Origin: Changpingibacter yushuensis
GTDB taxonomy: Bacteria > Actinomycetota > Actinomycetes > Actinomycetales > Actinomycetaceae
Direction of reading: 5' to 3'
NCBI RefSeq assembly: GCF_014041995.1
Contig: NZ_CP059492.1
Span: forward strand, 372,001 to 436,000
Length of the DNA stretch: 64,000 nt
A model generated the notes under the pieces. It made no database searches and was not told the origin of the DNA. It worked only from the letters and a program-made list of their open reading frames with translations. Below are positions 18,039-29,204 of the stretch, one piece after another; within the stretch, counting starts at the first letter, position 1; each line of letters opens with the position of its first letter. The translations under genes and the position numbers were made by a program.

Positions 18039-18084
18039 CTGAACTGATGCCAACGAGGTGACTGAACCGATGCCGGTGAGGCAA
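18039..18084. repeat. 23-nt degenerate tandem duplication after the SNF2 gene
   Basis: Two 23-nt units (18039-18061, 18062-18084) share CTGAA-GATGCC and 17 of 23 positions, just after the SNF2 stop. The rest of the gap to 18244 contains a weak AAACC/GGTTT dyad (18143-18165) and no gene. Confidence 0.55.
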
Positions 18085-18244
18085 GGATTGTGGCGTGAGT
18101 CAGGACGCCTCATCAGCCTCACGGAAGTCCATCTAGCGGACCAAACCTGTTCGAAGTGCGGGTTTCTCCTAGCCTATGGTGTGGCTTCGCGCACCCACGC
18201 GAGCATAGAAGCGAGCAATCGCTATGGACTCGAAAAGGAGTGAC

Positions 18245-19456
18245 ATGAATCGGATTCTGACCACGCATGTGGGATCCTTGCCGCGACCCGCGGAACTACT
18301 AAAGGCGAATGCGCGAATGTCCGCCGGCGAGATCTCACAGGAAGAGTTCACCGGGATCCTTGATGGGGCCGTGGCAGACGTGGTCAAGCGTCAAGAAGAC
18401 ATTGGCATCGATATTGTCAACGACGGCGAATTTGGCCACCTGATGACCGAATCGGTGGACTACGGCGCGTGGTGGTTCTACTCCTTCTCCCGTTTCTCCG
18501 GACTGGAGCTTTCAACTGACGCCCGCTTCGGATTTGCGCCGCCAGCTTCCGAAGGTGACATTCAGCTTGCCCCCTTCAGCGATCGCCGTGATTGGCTGAA
18601 GTTTGCAGATGCTTATGGTGATCCAGATTCCGGAATTCACACCGCGCGCGAATCGAGTGGGCCGGTGGTGTTCCCCACCATCACCGCTCCGCTGAACTAC
18701 GTTGGCCAGGACGCCGTGAACCGCGACATCGCCTTGACGCTCAAGGCCTTGAATGCAAACGGCCTGAACCCGAACACCGGTTTCATTGCCTCGCTTTCGC
18801 CCGGTTCTGCTGCCCGTATTTCCAACGCGTATTACAAGAACGACGTCGAAGTACTCAACGCCTGCGCCGACGCTCTCCATGAGGAGTACAAAGCAATTAC
18901 CGATGCTGGCTTGACCGTACAGATCGATGATCCGTCGATCGCGGAGGCATGGGACCAGATCAACCCGGAGCCGTCAGTTTTCGACTACCAGCGGTTTGTT
19001 CAGTTGCGGATCGACGCCCTTAACCGCGCTCTTGAAGGCATTCCAGAGGATCTCGTGCGATTCCACGTGTGCTGGGGATCTTGGCACGGCCCACACACCA
19101 CAGATATTCCGTTCAAGGAGATCGTGGATCAGGTGTTGCAAGTCAATGCCAAGGGTTACACATTCGAGGCGGCAAACGTGCGCCACGAACACGAATGGAA
19201 GATCTGGAAGGATGTGAAGCTTCCTGAGGGAAAGGTGATCATTCCTGGCGTGGTGTCACATTCGACGAACGTAGTGGAACACCCCGAACTGGTGGCCGAG
19301 CGCATTGAGCGCTTCGCCGAACTAGTTGGCCCGGAGAACGTCATTGCGTCCACCGACTGCGGGCTGGGCGGCCGCGTGTACCCCTCGATTGCTTGGGCCA
19401 AGCTTGAGTCCTTGGCGCAGGGTGCGCGCATTGCCAGCGATCACCTGTTTGGCTGA
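18245..19456 (+). CDS. cobalamin-independent methionine synthase-like protein (MetE C-terminal domain type)
   Basis: A 403-residue single-domain relative of the MetE catalytic half, in the UROD/MetE-like group. It starts with RILTTHVGSLPRP, the usual start of this family. Later motifs include FHVCWGSWHGPH and STDCGLGGRVYPS, which hold the His/Cys thiolate-zinc ligands. The N-terminal half of true MetE is absent, so it may use a small methyl donor or perform a related thiol-alkyl transfer; the reaction cannot be fixed from sequence. AAGGAG upstream of the ATG at 18245 decides the start. A hairpin follows at 19470. Confidence 0.85.
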   Translation: MNRILTTHVGSLPRPAELLKANARMSAGEISQEEFTGILDGAVADVVKRQEDIGIDIVNDGEFGHLMTESVDYGAWWFYSFSRFSGLELSTDARFGFAPPASEGDIQLAPFSDRRDWLKFADAYGDPDSGIHTARESSGPVVFPTITAPLNYVGQDAVNRDIALTLKALNANGLNPNTGFIASLSPGSAARISNAYYKNDVEVLNACADALHEEYKAITDAGLTVQIDDPSIAEAWDQINPEPSVFDYQRFVQLRIDALNRALEGIPEDLVRFHVCWGSWHGPHTTDIPFKEIVDQVLQVNAKGYTFEAANVRHEHEWKIWKDVKLPEGKVIIPGVVSHSTNVVEHPELVAERIERFAELVGPENVIASTDCGLGGRVYPSIAWAKLESLAQGARIASDHLFG

Positions 19457-19469
19457 GTGAGTTTCACAG

Positions 19470-19506
19470 CGAGTGGCCAGCTGGGGCATAACCGGCTGGC
19501 CACTCG
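19470..19506 (+). terminator. hairpin terminator candidate after the MetE-like gene
   Basis: A 12-bp inverted repeat (19470-19481 with 19495-19506) lies 14 bases after the stop. No clean T run follows, only TCTGCGTTGTTG, so it is a moderate candidate. Confidence 0.6.
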
Positions 19507-19532
19507 TCTGCGTTGTTGTGATCTCTCACCAA

Positions 19533-19588
19533 CTGAAGATGATGGCTGCAACGCCACGGCCTGAAGATGATGGCTGCAACGCCACTGC
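19533..19588. repeat. 28-nt tandem duplication in the spacer before the NUDIX gene
   Basis: Two 28-nt units (19533-19560 and 19561-19588) differ at one position and begin CTGAAGATGATGGCTGCAAC. No reading frame of note uses them. Confidence 0.9.
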
Positions 19589-19743
19589 TTTTGCTTGTCC
19601 AAACGCATTTGTGAGCCCTTGTTTATCTGCTTTGCGGCCGTCATCGATGCCGCCGCAGAACGCGAATACTCGGTTGAGCTGCAGGTGCGGGCGTCGTTCC
19701 ATTGAGTTCGTGCGGCAGAAAAGCATCGTTGAATTCTGTCCCG

Positions 19744-19749
19744 TATATT
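19744..19749 (+). promoter_or_regulatory. -10 element of a probable leaderless promoter (NUDIX)
   Basis: TATATT lies seven bases before the GTG at 19757. This argues for that start over the TTG at 19748, which overlaps the element. Confidence 0.5.
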
Positions 19750-19756
19750 GAAGAAG

Positions 19757-20611
19757 GTGGACGCGGCGTTAGCCGGCGTCGATGACGGTTTCAGCGAACT
19801 AAGTGGGTGCGTGTTGCGCGAATTTGATTTGCCAACGTCTCAACGTGAGGCGGCGCAGGCGTGGTTGGATCAGGCCTATCCGGCTGTTGCGGAGCGCCCT
19901 GCTTCCACCGTGATCATGATCCGTCCGGCCATTGGCCCACATCCCTTTGATGTGTACATGGTGCGGCGAGCTTCTACGATGGCTCACCAACCTGGAGTTG
20001 TTGCTTTCCCCGGTGGATCTATTCGGCCCGACGACGGCGCCGTCCCGCTTCCGCTCACTACCGAACAGTTGGATGCCTGGGCGGCCGATATGGGTGAGAA
20101 GCCTGGGATTGCGCACAGGTTTATTGCAGCGGCCGCGCGTGAGGTGTTTGAAGAGACGGGTGTTCTGCTGACCAAACAGGAATCGCTCATGTATGGCCCG
20201 CTCGCGCAGGCACGCGAGGCCATCGAGATGCACAGGTTAAGCTTCCAAGAGTTTATGGAAGGCAATAGCCTTGCGATTGATCTGGACCGTATGGGATACC
20301 GCGGTACCTGGATAACACCCGACTTTCTGCCACGGCGCTATCGCCTCGCATTCTTTACGGCACTCTTACCTGTGGGGCAGGAACCATTCCTTGCCTCGAC
20401 GGAAGCTGTGCGTGAGAGATGGGGTGCGCCACAGGAATTCCTTGATCGTGCGGATGCTGGTGAAATCTCAATTGTGGTGCCAACCCGCATCCAGCTTGAG
20501 GAACTGGCAGCGGCCGCGAGCATTGACGAAGCGCTCGTAGCCACTCCGCGTCACGTGAAGTACACACCAGCTCCGGCTGCGAGTTCTCCTAGCGGTTTTG
20601 TATTGAGGTGA
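19757..20611 (+). CDS. NUDIX hydrolase
   Basis: Mg-dependent hydrolase of nucleoside-diphosphate-linked substrates, 284 residues from the GTG at 19757 (three more if the TTG at 19748 is used). The NUDIX box is split by an insertion: VVAFPGGSIRPDDG (about 76-90), then AAAREVFEETGVLL (about 124-137), which supplies the REXXEE helix. The long spacer resembles NUDT19-like/CoA-diphosphatase relatives rather than MutT. The stop TGA lies one base before the next gene, so the two form an operon. Substrate not assignable. Confidence 0.82.
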   Translation: MDAALAGVDDGFSELSGCVLREFDLPTSQREAAQAWLDQAYPAVAERPASTVIMIRPAIGPHPFDVYMVRRASTMAHQPGVVAFPGGSIRPDDGAVPLPLTTEQLDAWAADMGEKPGIAHRFIAAAAREVFEETGVLLTKQESLMYGPLAQAREAIEMHRLSFQEFMEGNSLAIDLDRMGYRGTWITPDFLPRRYRLAFFTALLPVGQEPFLASTEAVRERWGAPQEFLDRADAGEISIVVPTRIQLEELAAAASIDEALVATPRHVKYTPAPAASSPSGFVLR

Positions 20612-20612
20612 C

Positions 20613-21335
20613 GTGGTGATTGAGACAATTCTGGCTCCCAATCCTTCGCCGATGACACTTGAAGGCACAAACACGTACCTTGTCTCTTCTCCGGCTGGCA
20701 CCGTAGTAGTTGATCCGGGACCAGCAATCGAAGAACATGTGGATGCAATCGAACAGGCAGCTGGACCAGTTCACCTCATTCTCACCACGCATGGGCATTC
20801 AGATCACGATGAAGCGGTACCCGAACTGGCACGCCGCACTGGTGCGCGAGTGTTGCACGCTGCTGACGTGTGTGGTTTGTTCGAAGCAGGGGAGAGCCCT
20901 CATGAGTTGGAGATTGCTCCCGGTATGAGAGCACTGCCAACTCCGGGGCACACGGCGGATTCCATCAGCTATCTGGTGGATGGCAATCTCTTGTGTGGCG
21001 ACTTCGTGCTGGGGCGAGGTTCAAGCCTTGTGACGGACGTTGCTGCCACATTCCGCTCTCTGGATCGTGCTGAACGTCTGGTTGCGGCAGGAATCGCGGT
21101 GCGATTCCTGCCGGGTCATGGCCCTCAGATTGATGATCCGCTTGCCACCCTCCGCATGTACCGGAAGCACCGGTTGGAAAGGCTGGAGGAGATCCGGCGT
21201 ACGGCCGCTCGCGTTGGTCCGCGTGTGGAGGATGTATGTGAGGCGGTCTATCCTGACGCCTCCGGAGTAGTGAAAGTGGCTGCTGAGATGGTTGTCCGGG
21301 CACAGATTGAGTACCTCAATCTCCCGTCGCAATGA
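20613..21335 (+). CDS. metallo-beta-lactamase-fold hydrolase (LACTB2/GloB-like)
   Basis: A 240-residue MBL-fold protein with the metal-binding motif TTHGHSDHDE (about 53-62), the later His in PTPGHTADSISYLV (about 112) and Asp in LLCGDFVLG (about 130), ending with FLPGHGPQIDDP. A C-terminal helical extension (about 185-240, HRLERLEEIRRTA...) is as in LACTB2-like proteins. It begins one base after the NUDIX gene stops, so a shared transcript is likely. Hydrolysis of thioesters or RNA ends is typical of relatives; the actual substrate is unknown. A strong hairpin follows. Confidence 0.85.
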   Translation: MVIETILAPNPSPMTLEGTNTYLVSSPAGTVVVDPGPAIEEHVDAIEQAAGPVHLILTTHGHSDHDEAVPELARRTGARVLHAADVCGLFEAGESPHELEIAPGMRALPTPGHTADSISYLVDGNLLCGDFVLGRGSSLVTDVAATFRSLDRAERLVAAGIAVRFLPGHGPQIDDPLATLRMYRKHRLERLEEIRRTAARVGPRVEDVCEAVYPDASGVVKVAAEMVVRAQIEYLNLPSQ

Positions 21336-21412
21336 GATTGGTTCCCACGGGCATCGGGAGCCAGTCGTGTCTGCCAGCCGAATCCGCTCCGCTAGCTATG
21401 GCCCACGTGCAA

Positions 21413-21450
21413 GGGGAGCCGGTGGAGGCATACGCCTCCACCGGCTCCCC
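21413..21450. terminator. bidirectional hairpin terminator
   Basis: A perfect 17-bp stem (21413-21429 with 21434-21450, loop ATAC) sits between the convergent MBL-fold gene and the HtrA-like gene. Confidence 0.85.
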
Positions 21451-21496
21451 GGTCTCACGCTATGAAGGACTCCTTCATGCTCACTGTGTGAAGAAC

Positions 21497-23191
21497 TTAG
21501 TTCACGCTTGATTCTCCAAGAGTGACGTTGACAGTTGAGGAAGTTCCGTCCGTCCCCGTGACGGTCAAGGCCACGGAGTCACCAACGGAGTACGAAAGCA
21601 CTGCATCCGATAGTGCTGACGCGGAGGAGACCGCGGTGCCATCGATTGCGGTGATCACGTCACCGGCTACAAGTCCGGCCGCCTCTGCGCCTGAGCCCGT
21701 GAGTACTTGCACGATTGTGACGCCGGTCTGGCCATCAGAAATCATGACGCCAAGCGCCGGATCGCGGCCGATAACGATAGTGTCGGAGGATTCTCCGGCT
21801 AGGACCTTCTGAGCTATGTCTAGTGCCGTTGCGATTGGGATGGCATATCCCGATATGTCTGCAGACGTGTTACCGGTAGAGGCTGCGGTGGTGATGCCAA
21901 TGACTTCGCCGTCAGAGTTCATAAGAGGGCCGCCGGAGTATCCGGCCACAACGTCGGCGTCGGTCTCAATGAGCCCGGTCAGAGTCTCGCCACCGGATGC
22001 TGAGGAGGAATCCTGCGCGGTAATGGTTTGGTCGAGCCCTGTCACAGTACCGTCAAGCTGGGTCAAGTAGCCTTGACCGGAGCCGTTGCCGAGTGCCGAT
22101 ACTTGTTGGCCAGCTTTCACGGTATCCGTGTTGGTGGTGACAGTATCGAAATCCGAACCACCGGTAATCTGGAGCACCGCGACGTCATTTGTAGCATCGT
22201 GGCCCAAGACTGTTGCCGAGTACTGCTTACCGGAGTCGGCAATGGTCAAGGTGACCGTCTCCGAATCCGAGACCACATGGTAATTCGTGATCACGATGCC
22301 AGAGGAATCAATGATCATTCCAGTGCCAGCTCCAGTACCATCGGTCAACGTGGTGTTAATGAGGACCACGCCGGGAGCCGAATCTACTACTGTGCCGGAG
22401 TCCGCTGTTGAAGAAGCACCCGGATCCGACTGCTGGGGATTCGTCGAGTTCCCGGGCAGTTGCGGCAGGGTTTGCGTTCCCTGATCCTGCGACTGCGAGG
22501 AAGGTGTTGCAGAAGCTTCCGCATGATCGTCCACTGCGATGGAGATCCCTGCGCCGATCATTCCGCCAAGTACTAAGGCAATGCCAGCAGTCATGGCCAG
22601 GATTGCCGAAGACCACGTGCGCTTGGGCTTGCGCGGTTTCTGTGGGCCAGGGCCAAAGGCACCCGGGTAGTTGCCGGAGTAAGGCGGCTGACCGTAGCCT
22701 CCGTAGGCGCTGTTGGGATCGTATCCTTGCTGGGCGTAACCGGATTGGGCATAGCCTTGGTAGCCGTATCCGTTGCCGTACTGGCCCTCAGTTGAACCGT
22801 AGCTCTGAGTGGCGTTCTGGGCGTTTTGGGTATCAGGCTGAGTGTAGCCAGCGGTGGTGTAGCCGGACTGTTGAGTATATGGGTTTGCACCGTACGGCAC
22901 GCCTTGGGGAGCCTGGTAAGGCCGGTCTGGACGAGAGGTGTATCCGTAGCGTCCTGATTCCGGGTAAGGGGAGCCTGCGAATCGGTACGTGGATGTGTCA
23001 GGTGCGCCGGTGTTCTGCGTGCTAGTGGAGGTGGCACCAGAAGTGGCATCAACCTGCGCATCGGCTTCTGCCTGCCCGGTAGCCGGAGCGGAATCTGTGC
23101 CCGTGCCAACCTGATTGCTCTGACCCGGAAGGGACTCAGTTGGGCGGCGAGTCGGGTCGTCCGACTCTGGCTGGCGGATGTCGTCATTCAT
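21497..23191 (-). CDS. HtrA/DegP-like membrane serine protease with PDZ domain
   Basis: A 564-residue trypsin-like protease. The cytoplasmic N-terminal 190 residues are low-complexity (T/S-, then G/Y/Q-rich: YGGYGQPPYSG). One membrane helix follows (about 197-222), then a Ser/Gln-rich linker and the protease domain. The catalytic triad is visible as His in VITNYHVVSD (about 305), Asp in NDVAVLQI (about 335) and Ser in GYSGGPLMNSDG (about 418). A single PDZ domain closes the protein (about 465-560). The architecture matches actinobacterial PepD/HtrA proteins that act in cell-envelope quality control. An AAGGAGAC site precedes the ATG at 23191. Confidence 0.9.
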   Translation of the reverse strand: MNDDIRQPESDDPTRRPTESLPGQSNQVGTGTDSAPATGQAEADAQVDATSGATSTSTQNTGAPDTSTYRFAGSPYPESGRYGYTSRPDRPYQAPQGVPYGANPYTQQSGYTTAGYTQPDTQNAQNATQSYGSTEGQYGNGYGYQGYAQSGYAQQGYDPNSAYGGYGQPPYSGNYPGAFGPGPQKPRKPKRTWSSAILAMTAGIALVLGGMIGAGISIAVDDHAEASATPSSQSQDQGTQTLPQLPGNSTNPQQSDPGASSTADSGTVVDSAPGVVLINTTLTDGTGAGTGMIIDSSGIVITNYHVVSDSETVTLTIADSGKQYSATVLGHDATNDVAVLQITGGSDFDTVTTNTDTVKAGQQVSALGNGSGQGYLTQLDGTVTGLDQTITAQDSSSASGGETLTGLIETDADVVAGYSGGPLMNSDGEVIGITTAASTGNTSADISGYAIPIATALDIAQKVLAGESSDTIVIGRDPALGVMISDGQTGVTIVQVLTGSGAEAAGLVAGDVITAIDGTAVSSASALSDAVLSYSVGDSVALTVTGTDGTSSTVNVTLGESSVN

Positions 23192-23510
23192 CGATGTCTC
23201 CTTGATCTGCCATTGCTGGCGCTCTCGATCTCTGACAATGATGTAACTCTCTCACTCAGAATGCATTCCGGGAGTTTCCTGAGATTCTGCTGTGGGGCAT
23301 AGCCACAGTTCCTTTGCGCAATGAGATAGTGCTTGAGGTGGCACGTTATTGACGCCGTTGTCTCTAACGTGCCCCGCATCACACTGTAGTCATCGGTGGT
23401 GAGAGTTCCAAAGCCAACGCCGCGGACAGCGCCACGAATGTCTGTTTTGGGTGCAAACGACGCGAACGGCCGGCTCGTTATGAAGCCGGCCGTCTTGGGG
23501 TGTGATGAAA
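23192..23510. other. intergenic region before the HtrA-like gene
   Basis: About 320 bases between the DsrE-like stop and the HtrA start. Apart from the hairpin at 23466-23493 and the AAGGAGAC ribosome-binding site at its lower end, I see no gene or clear operator. Confidence 0.5.
23466..23493 (-). terminator. hairpin terminator after the DsrE-like gene
   Basis: A ten-base stem (23466-23475 with 23484-23493) lies 17 bases beyond the minus-strand stop at 23511. Confidence 0.65.
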
Positions 23511-23852
23511 TCACGGCTTGATGTAGGCGTAGCCCTCGCCTTGGCGTTCCACAATGTAGGAGACGCCTTGAGGTACAACAGTGATGATGTCAGGGAGCAG
23601 ATCTTCGGGGATCTGACGGTTGCGAAGCGAGTTCCCGCAGATGATGAATTTAACTCCCTTATCTGCCAAGGACCTCATACGGGATCCGTATTCGGGGTGG
23701 ACATCGAATCCGTTGAAGGACCGGACTGCTGGTCCGTTGATGACTACTTCAGTTGACGAGTCTTCTCCGTGGATTTCAACGAAGTACTCGAGGTTTGACA
23801 GGAGCTGCTCCCAGCGGGATTCTTCGTCAATGTGGACGATCACGTTTGTCAT
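23511..23852 (-). CDS. DsrE-family protein
   Basis: A 113-residue cytoplasmic protein of the DsrE/DsrF-like fold, judged by the pattern VIVHIDEESRWEQLLSNLEYF, VVINGPAVRSF and the segment GVKFIICGNSLRNR, where the Cys occupies the position of the active cysteine in DsrE-like sulfur carriers. Other sulfur-relay genes are not adjacent, so a sulfur-transfer role is only inferred. The start at 23852 is fixed by GGAGGG six to eight bases upstream; the frame opens four codons earlier, inside that site. A DosR-box-like palindrome about 70 bases upstream suggests control by a NarL/DosR-type regulator under low oxygen. Confidence 0.75.
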   Translation of the reverse strand: MTNVIVHIDEESRWEQLLSNLEYFVEIHGEDSSTEVVINGPAVRSFNGFDVHPEYGSRMRSLADKGVKFIICGNSLRNRQIPEDLLPDIITVVPQGVSYIVERQGEGYAYIKP

Positions 23853-23912
23853 ATGTCCCTCCATCTGTCTAGGTGTTTTTCAGGCGCATGATGTTCTGAG
23901 ACTACTCTGCTG

Positions 23913-23930
23913 CGGGGACTTAGGTCCCCG
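23913..23930 (-). promoter_or_regulatory. DosR/DevR-box-like palindrome upstream of the DsrE-like gene
   Basis: CGGGGACTTAGGTCCCCG is a seven-base-arm palindrome with a TTAG centre. It matches the known DosR core GGGACTWWAGTCCC with one mismatch. Its centre is about 70 bases upstream of the DsrE-like start. Confidence 0.5.
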
Positions 23931-24004
23931 GTTACCACAAGCAGTTTTACTCTGTGGGCGTACTGCACTGAGCTGTGCGCAGTGGCGCTTCCATCTTCGT
24001 GAGC

Positions 24005-24034
24005 CGTGATCGATTCCTTGACCGATCGATCACG
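24005..24034. promoter_or_regulatory. 10-bp inverted repeat in a 490-base gap
   Basis: Arms CGTGATCGAT (24005-24014) and ATCGATCACG (24025-24034) are perfectly complementary with a ten-base spacer. It lies beyond the PMT stop and upstream of the DsrE-like gene, so it could be a weak terminator or an operator. The rest of 23865-24346 holds no convincing gene. Confidence 0.45.
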
Positions 24035-24346
24035 GGATCAACTCATGGGTTCGGAAGGCATTCCTCCGGCGAGAGTCTGAATTACGACGGCCCAGACTGT
24101 GCATTTCTTAGCTGTTGGATGCATCATCACCACCACGTTCCCTGACCCATATGAACGGTCATCAAGTTCGCTTTCAAGCTCTTGTGTGCGAGCAGGTTGC
24201 TCCATGGGACAACTACACGGGCCGGCTGGCCTGAGTTGATTGTTCCAATGGGGAACCACTTGTGAGACTCGTTGGCTTGATTCTACGGTCGATCAAATGA
24301 CGTTCGTGGGAAAACGCTCCACCCGTTGCAGGGTGTCTGCAGCCCT

Positions 24347-27271
<2,925 letters not shown>

Positions 27272-27289
27272 TTCTTCTCGAGGGCAGAT

Positions 27290-27329
27290 GTGGGTGTGGG
27301 CGGTGACATTAGGCACCGCCCACACCCAC
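27290..27329. terminator. bidirectional hairpin terminator
   Basis: A perfect 16-bp stem (27290-27305 with 27314-27329) lies between the convergent stops of rsmI and the nicotinamidase-like gene. Confidence 0.88.
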
Positions 27330-27350
27330 AGAGTCAGTTCTCAGTTCCGA

Positions 27351-28199
27351 TTAGCCCTGCGTGGGGTCGAAGTCGATGTCCGAGAAATCGAAGTCATCTT
27401 CGTCCACCTCCTCGGAGAAGTCCACCTTGCCGTCCTCATCTAGGTCGAAGTCATCGAAGTCGTAGTCCGCATCGGCGAGGTCTGCTGCCTCATCGGAATC
27501 TTCGTCCGCATCGGCATCGTCGTCGTAATCGTCTTCGAGGTCCAGACCGTCATCTGGATCCAGATCGCCGTCGGTATCTCCGGGGATCTCAGCGTCCTCG
27601 CCCTCTTCGTAGAAGCCGAAGGCCTCTGATGACTCGGTCTGTTCAACGCCTGCTTCGTCCATCTCTTGGCGGGCTAGTTCGCCCAATTCCTCGGTGACAG
27701 GAACTGTCAGATCTGAGAAGACGCGCGTTGTGAAGCCTGCTCGCAGGGAATCCAATGCAGTTTCCTTGACGCAGTGCGATTCGGCGATTCCCACCACGTC
27801 CACGGTCTTGATGTCGGCTGCCCTGAGGATGTCTTCGAGGCCCTGGCCAGCGGAATCGTGACCTTCAAATCCCGAATATGCCGCTGCGTATTCGCCCTTC
27901 TTCACGGACACGTCGATTGGAAGGGACGCGATGGCCTCATGAAGCTCGGCTTCACGCGTTCCAGCCACGCCGTGCGGCGGCCATGTGTCAACGAAATCGG
28001 GTGCCTCGGAGAAGTGTGTGCCCGGATTGATATGCCAATCCTGTGTGGTCACGATGAGGGAGTATTCGTCAGCGTTGTCCGTGACGAAGTCTGCGATGCG
28101 TTCGGCGGTCGCGTTTCCGCCATCGACGGCAAGTGCTCCGCCTTCACAGAAGGTGGGTTGGACGTCGACAATTATGAGTGCGCGTGCGGTATCTTCCAT
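27351..28199 (-). CDS. isochorismatase/nicotinamidase-family hydrolase with acidic EF-hand-like C-terminal tail
   Basis: A 282-residue cysteine hydrolase. Residues 1-190 are a complete isochorismatase fold: Asp12 in IIVDVQPTF, a metal-site pattern TQDWHINPGTHF (Asp54, His56, His62), Lys100/101 in SVKKGEY and the nucleophile Cys143 in AESHCVKETA. This fits nicotinamidase (NAD recycling), although related amidases cannot be excluded. Residues 198-282 are extraordinary for the family: mostly Asp/Glu, with DTDGDLDPDDG at 208-218 and a perfect 12-residue EF-hand loop pattern at 252-263 (D-x-D-x-D-G-x-V-x-x-x-E). The tail may bind calcium or simply be a disordered acidic region. It is divergent from fruR. 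Confidence 0.85.
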   Translation of the reverse strand: MEDTARALIIVDVQPTFCEGGALAVDGGNATAERIADFVTDNADEYSLIVTTQDWHINPGTHFSEAPDFVDTWPPHGVAGTREAELHEAIASLPIDVSVKKGEYAAAYSGFEGHDSAGQGLEDILRAADIKTVDVVGIAESHCVKETALDSLRAGFTTRVFSDLTVPVTEELGELARQEMDEAGVEQTESSEAFGFYEEGEDAEIPGDTDGDLDPDDGLDLEDDYDDDADADEDSDEAADLADADYDFDDFDLDEDGKVDFSEEVDEDDFDFSDIDFDPTQG

Positions 28200-28303
28200 G
28201 GGTCCTCCCTTGTTTCATCTGCAAGTCTATCCCGCTGCGAACCCCATCGTTTGCTGTGCAGGTCTGGTTTGTACGACGTCGTCGTCGTTCACAAAACAAC
28301 AAA

Positions 28304-28339
28304 AAACAACACAGAATACTAGTGACAGTGTGTTGGTTT
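28304..28339. promoter_or_regulatory. inverted repeat, candidate DeoR-type operator upstream of fruR
   Basis: AAACAACACA (28304-28313) is mirrored by TGTGTTGGTTT (28329-28339), preceded by further AACAACAAAAAACAAC stretches. The position between the nicotinamidase-like gene and the fru operon, and the repeated CAACA words, fit an autoregulatory site of the adjacent DeoR-type regulator. Confidence 0.5.
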
Positions 28340-28445
28340 GTGGCGTAGTCTGTTTCTCAAGATGGGAAGGGTTCCATCCCCCAAAGACGTGGAGCACAAG
28401 AAAACTCATTCACCACATCCAGTTTCAAAGACGAATCGGAGAAAG

Positions 28446-29204
28446 ATGTACGCCGAACAGCGGCAACGCAAGATTCTTGACATCCTTGAGGATTCCGGGC
28501 GGGTCTCGGTTTCGGACTTGACTGAAGAATTCGACGTCGCCTCCGAAACCATCCGGCGGGATCTTGACCACCTTGCCGAACTCAGCCTCCTCCTGCGCGT
28601 CCACGGCGGCGCAATCGCCCAGCGCACAGGAGTGGTGGAACCTGACCTACCCACAAAGCTCCACACCAACGTCCCAGCCAAGCGCGGCATAGCACAAGCT
28701 GTGGCGAGCGTGCTCACTCGCAATCCACGGGCCAGCCTCCTCCTGGATGCCGGCTCAACCACCGGAGAACTTATTCCTCTTCTCCATGAGAGCGAAGCTC
28801 CGATAATCACTAACGGACTCGACGTGGCGCAAAGCGCCGTGGAACGTGGACTAACGGTCCAGTTCCTTCCCGGGCGAGTTCGGGGCACCACACGAGCGGC
28901 CGTGGGCGCATCCACTGTCGCGACCCTCGCCTCCCTCCATCCTGATATCGCGGTCTTAGGCTGCAACGGGATGAGCGAAGCCGGGTTCACCACCCCCGAT
29001 CCAGAAGAGGCGGCCGTCAAGAGGGCCATGGTTCAGGCTGCCAGCTACAGAATCATGGTGGCCGATTCCTCAAAGGCGGGCGTGACCACGTTGGTGGCGT
29101 TCGCCGGGCTTGAGGATATTGACCTCCTCGTCAGTGACTCGGGGCTTTCCGATACCTGGGCAAAAAGCTTTGAAAGCAATGGAATTGAGGTAGTTCGAGC
29201 ATGA
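28446..29204 (+). CDS. fruR: DeoR-family regulator of the fructose operon
   Basis: A 252-residue regulator. The N-terminal DeoR winged helix-turn-helix spans about 1-57 (YAEQRQRKILDILEDSGRVSVSDLTEEFDVASETIRRDLDHL). The C-terminal sugar-phosphate sensor domain (about 75-235) contains LLLDAGSTTGEL and VLGCNGMSEAGFTT. It overlaps fruK by four bases, so it belongs to the fru operon and probably responds to fructose 1-phosphate or fructose 1,6-bisphosphate. The ATG at 28446 follows GGAG at the right spacing; the frame is open 36 codons further without support. Confidence 0.88.
   Translation: MYAEQRQRKILDILEDSGRVSVSDLTEEFDVASETIRRDLDHLAELSLLLRVHGGAIAQRTGVVEPDLPTKLHTNVPAKRGIAQAVASVLTRNPRASLLLDAGSTTGELIPLLHESEAPIITNGLDVAQSAVERGLTVQFLPGRVRGTTRAAVGASTVATLASLHPDIAVLGCNGMSEAGFTTPDPEEAAVKRAMVQAASYRIMVADSSKAGVTTLVAFAGLEDIDLLVSDSGLSDTWAKSFESNGIEVVRA

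Noticed and set aside
18058-18243. 61-codon plus-strand frame before the MetE-like gene
   Set aside because: It has no ribosome-binding site or recognisable domain, and it ends in the ribosome-binding region of the next gene.
24038-24259. 73-codon minus-strand frame in the gap before the DsrE-like gene
   Set aside because: No ribosome-binding site, no domain, and low conservation expected. It could be a gene remnant, but nothing supports it.
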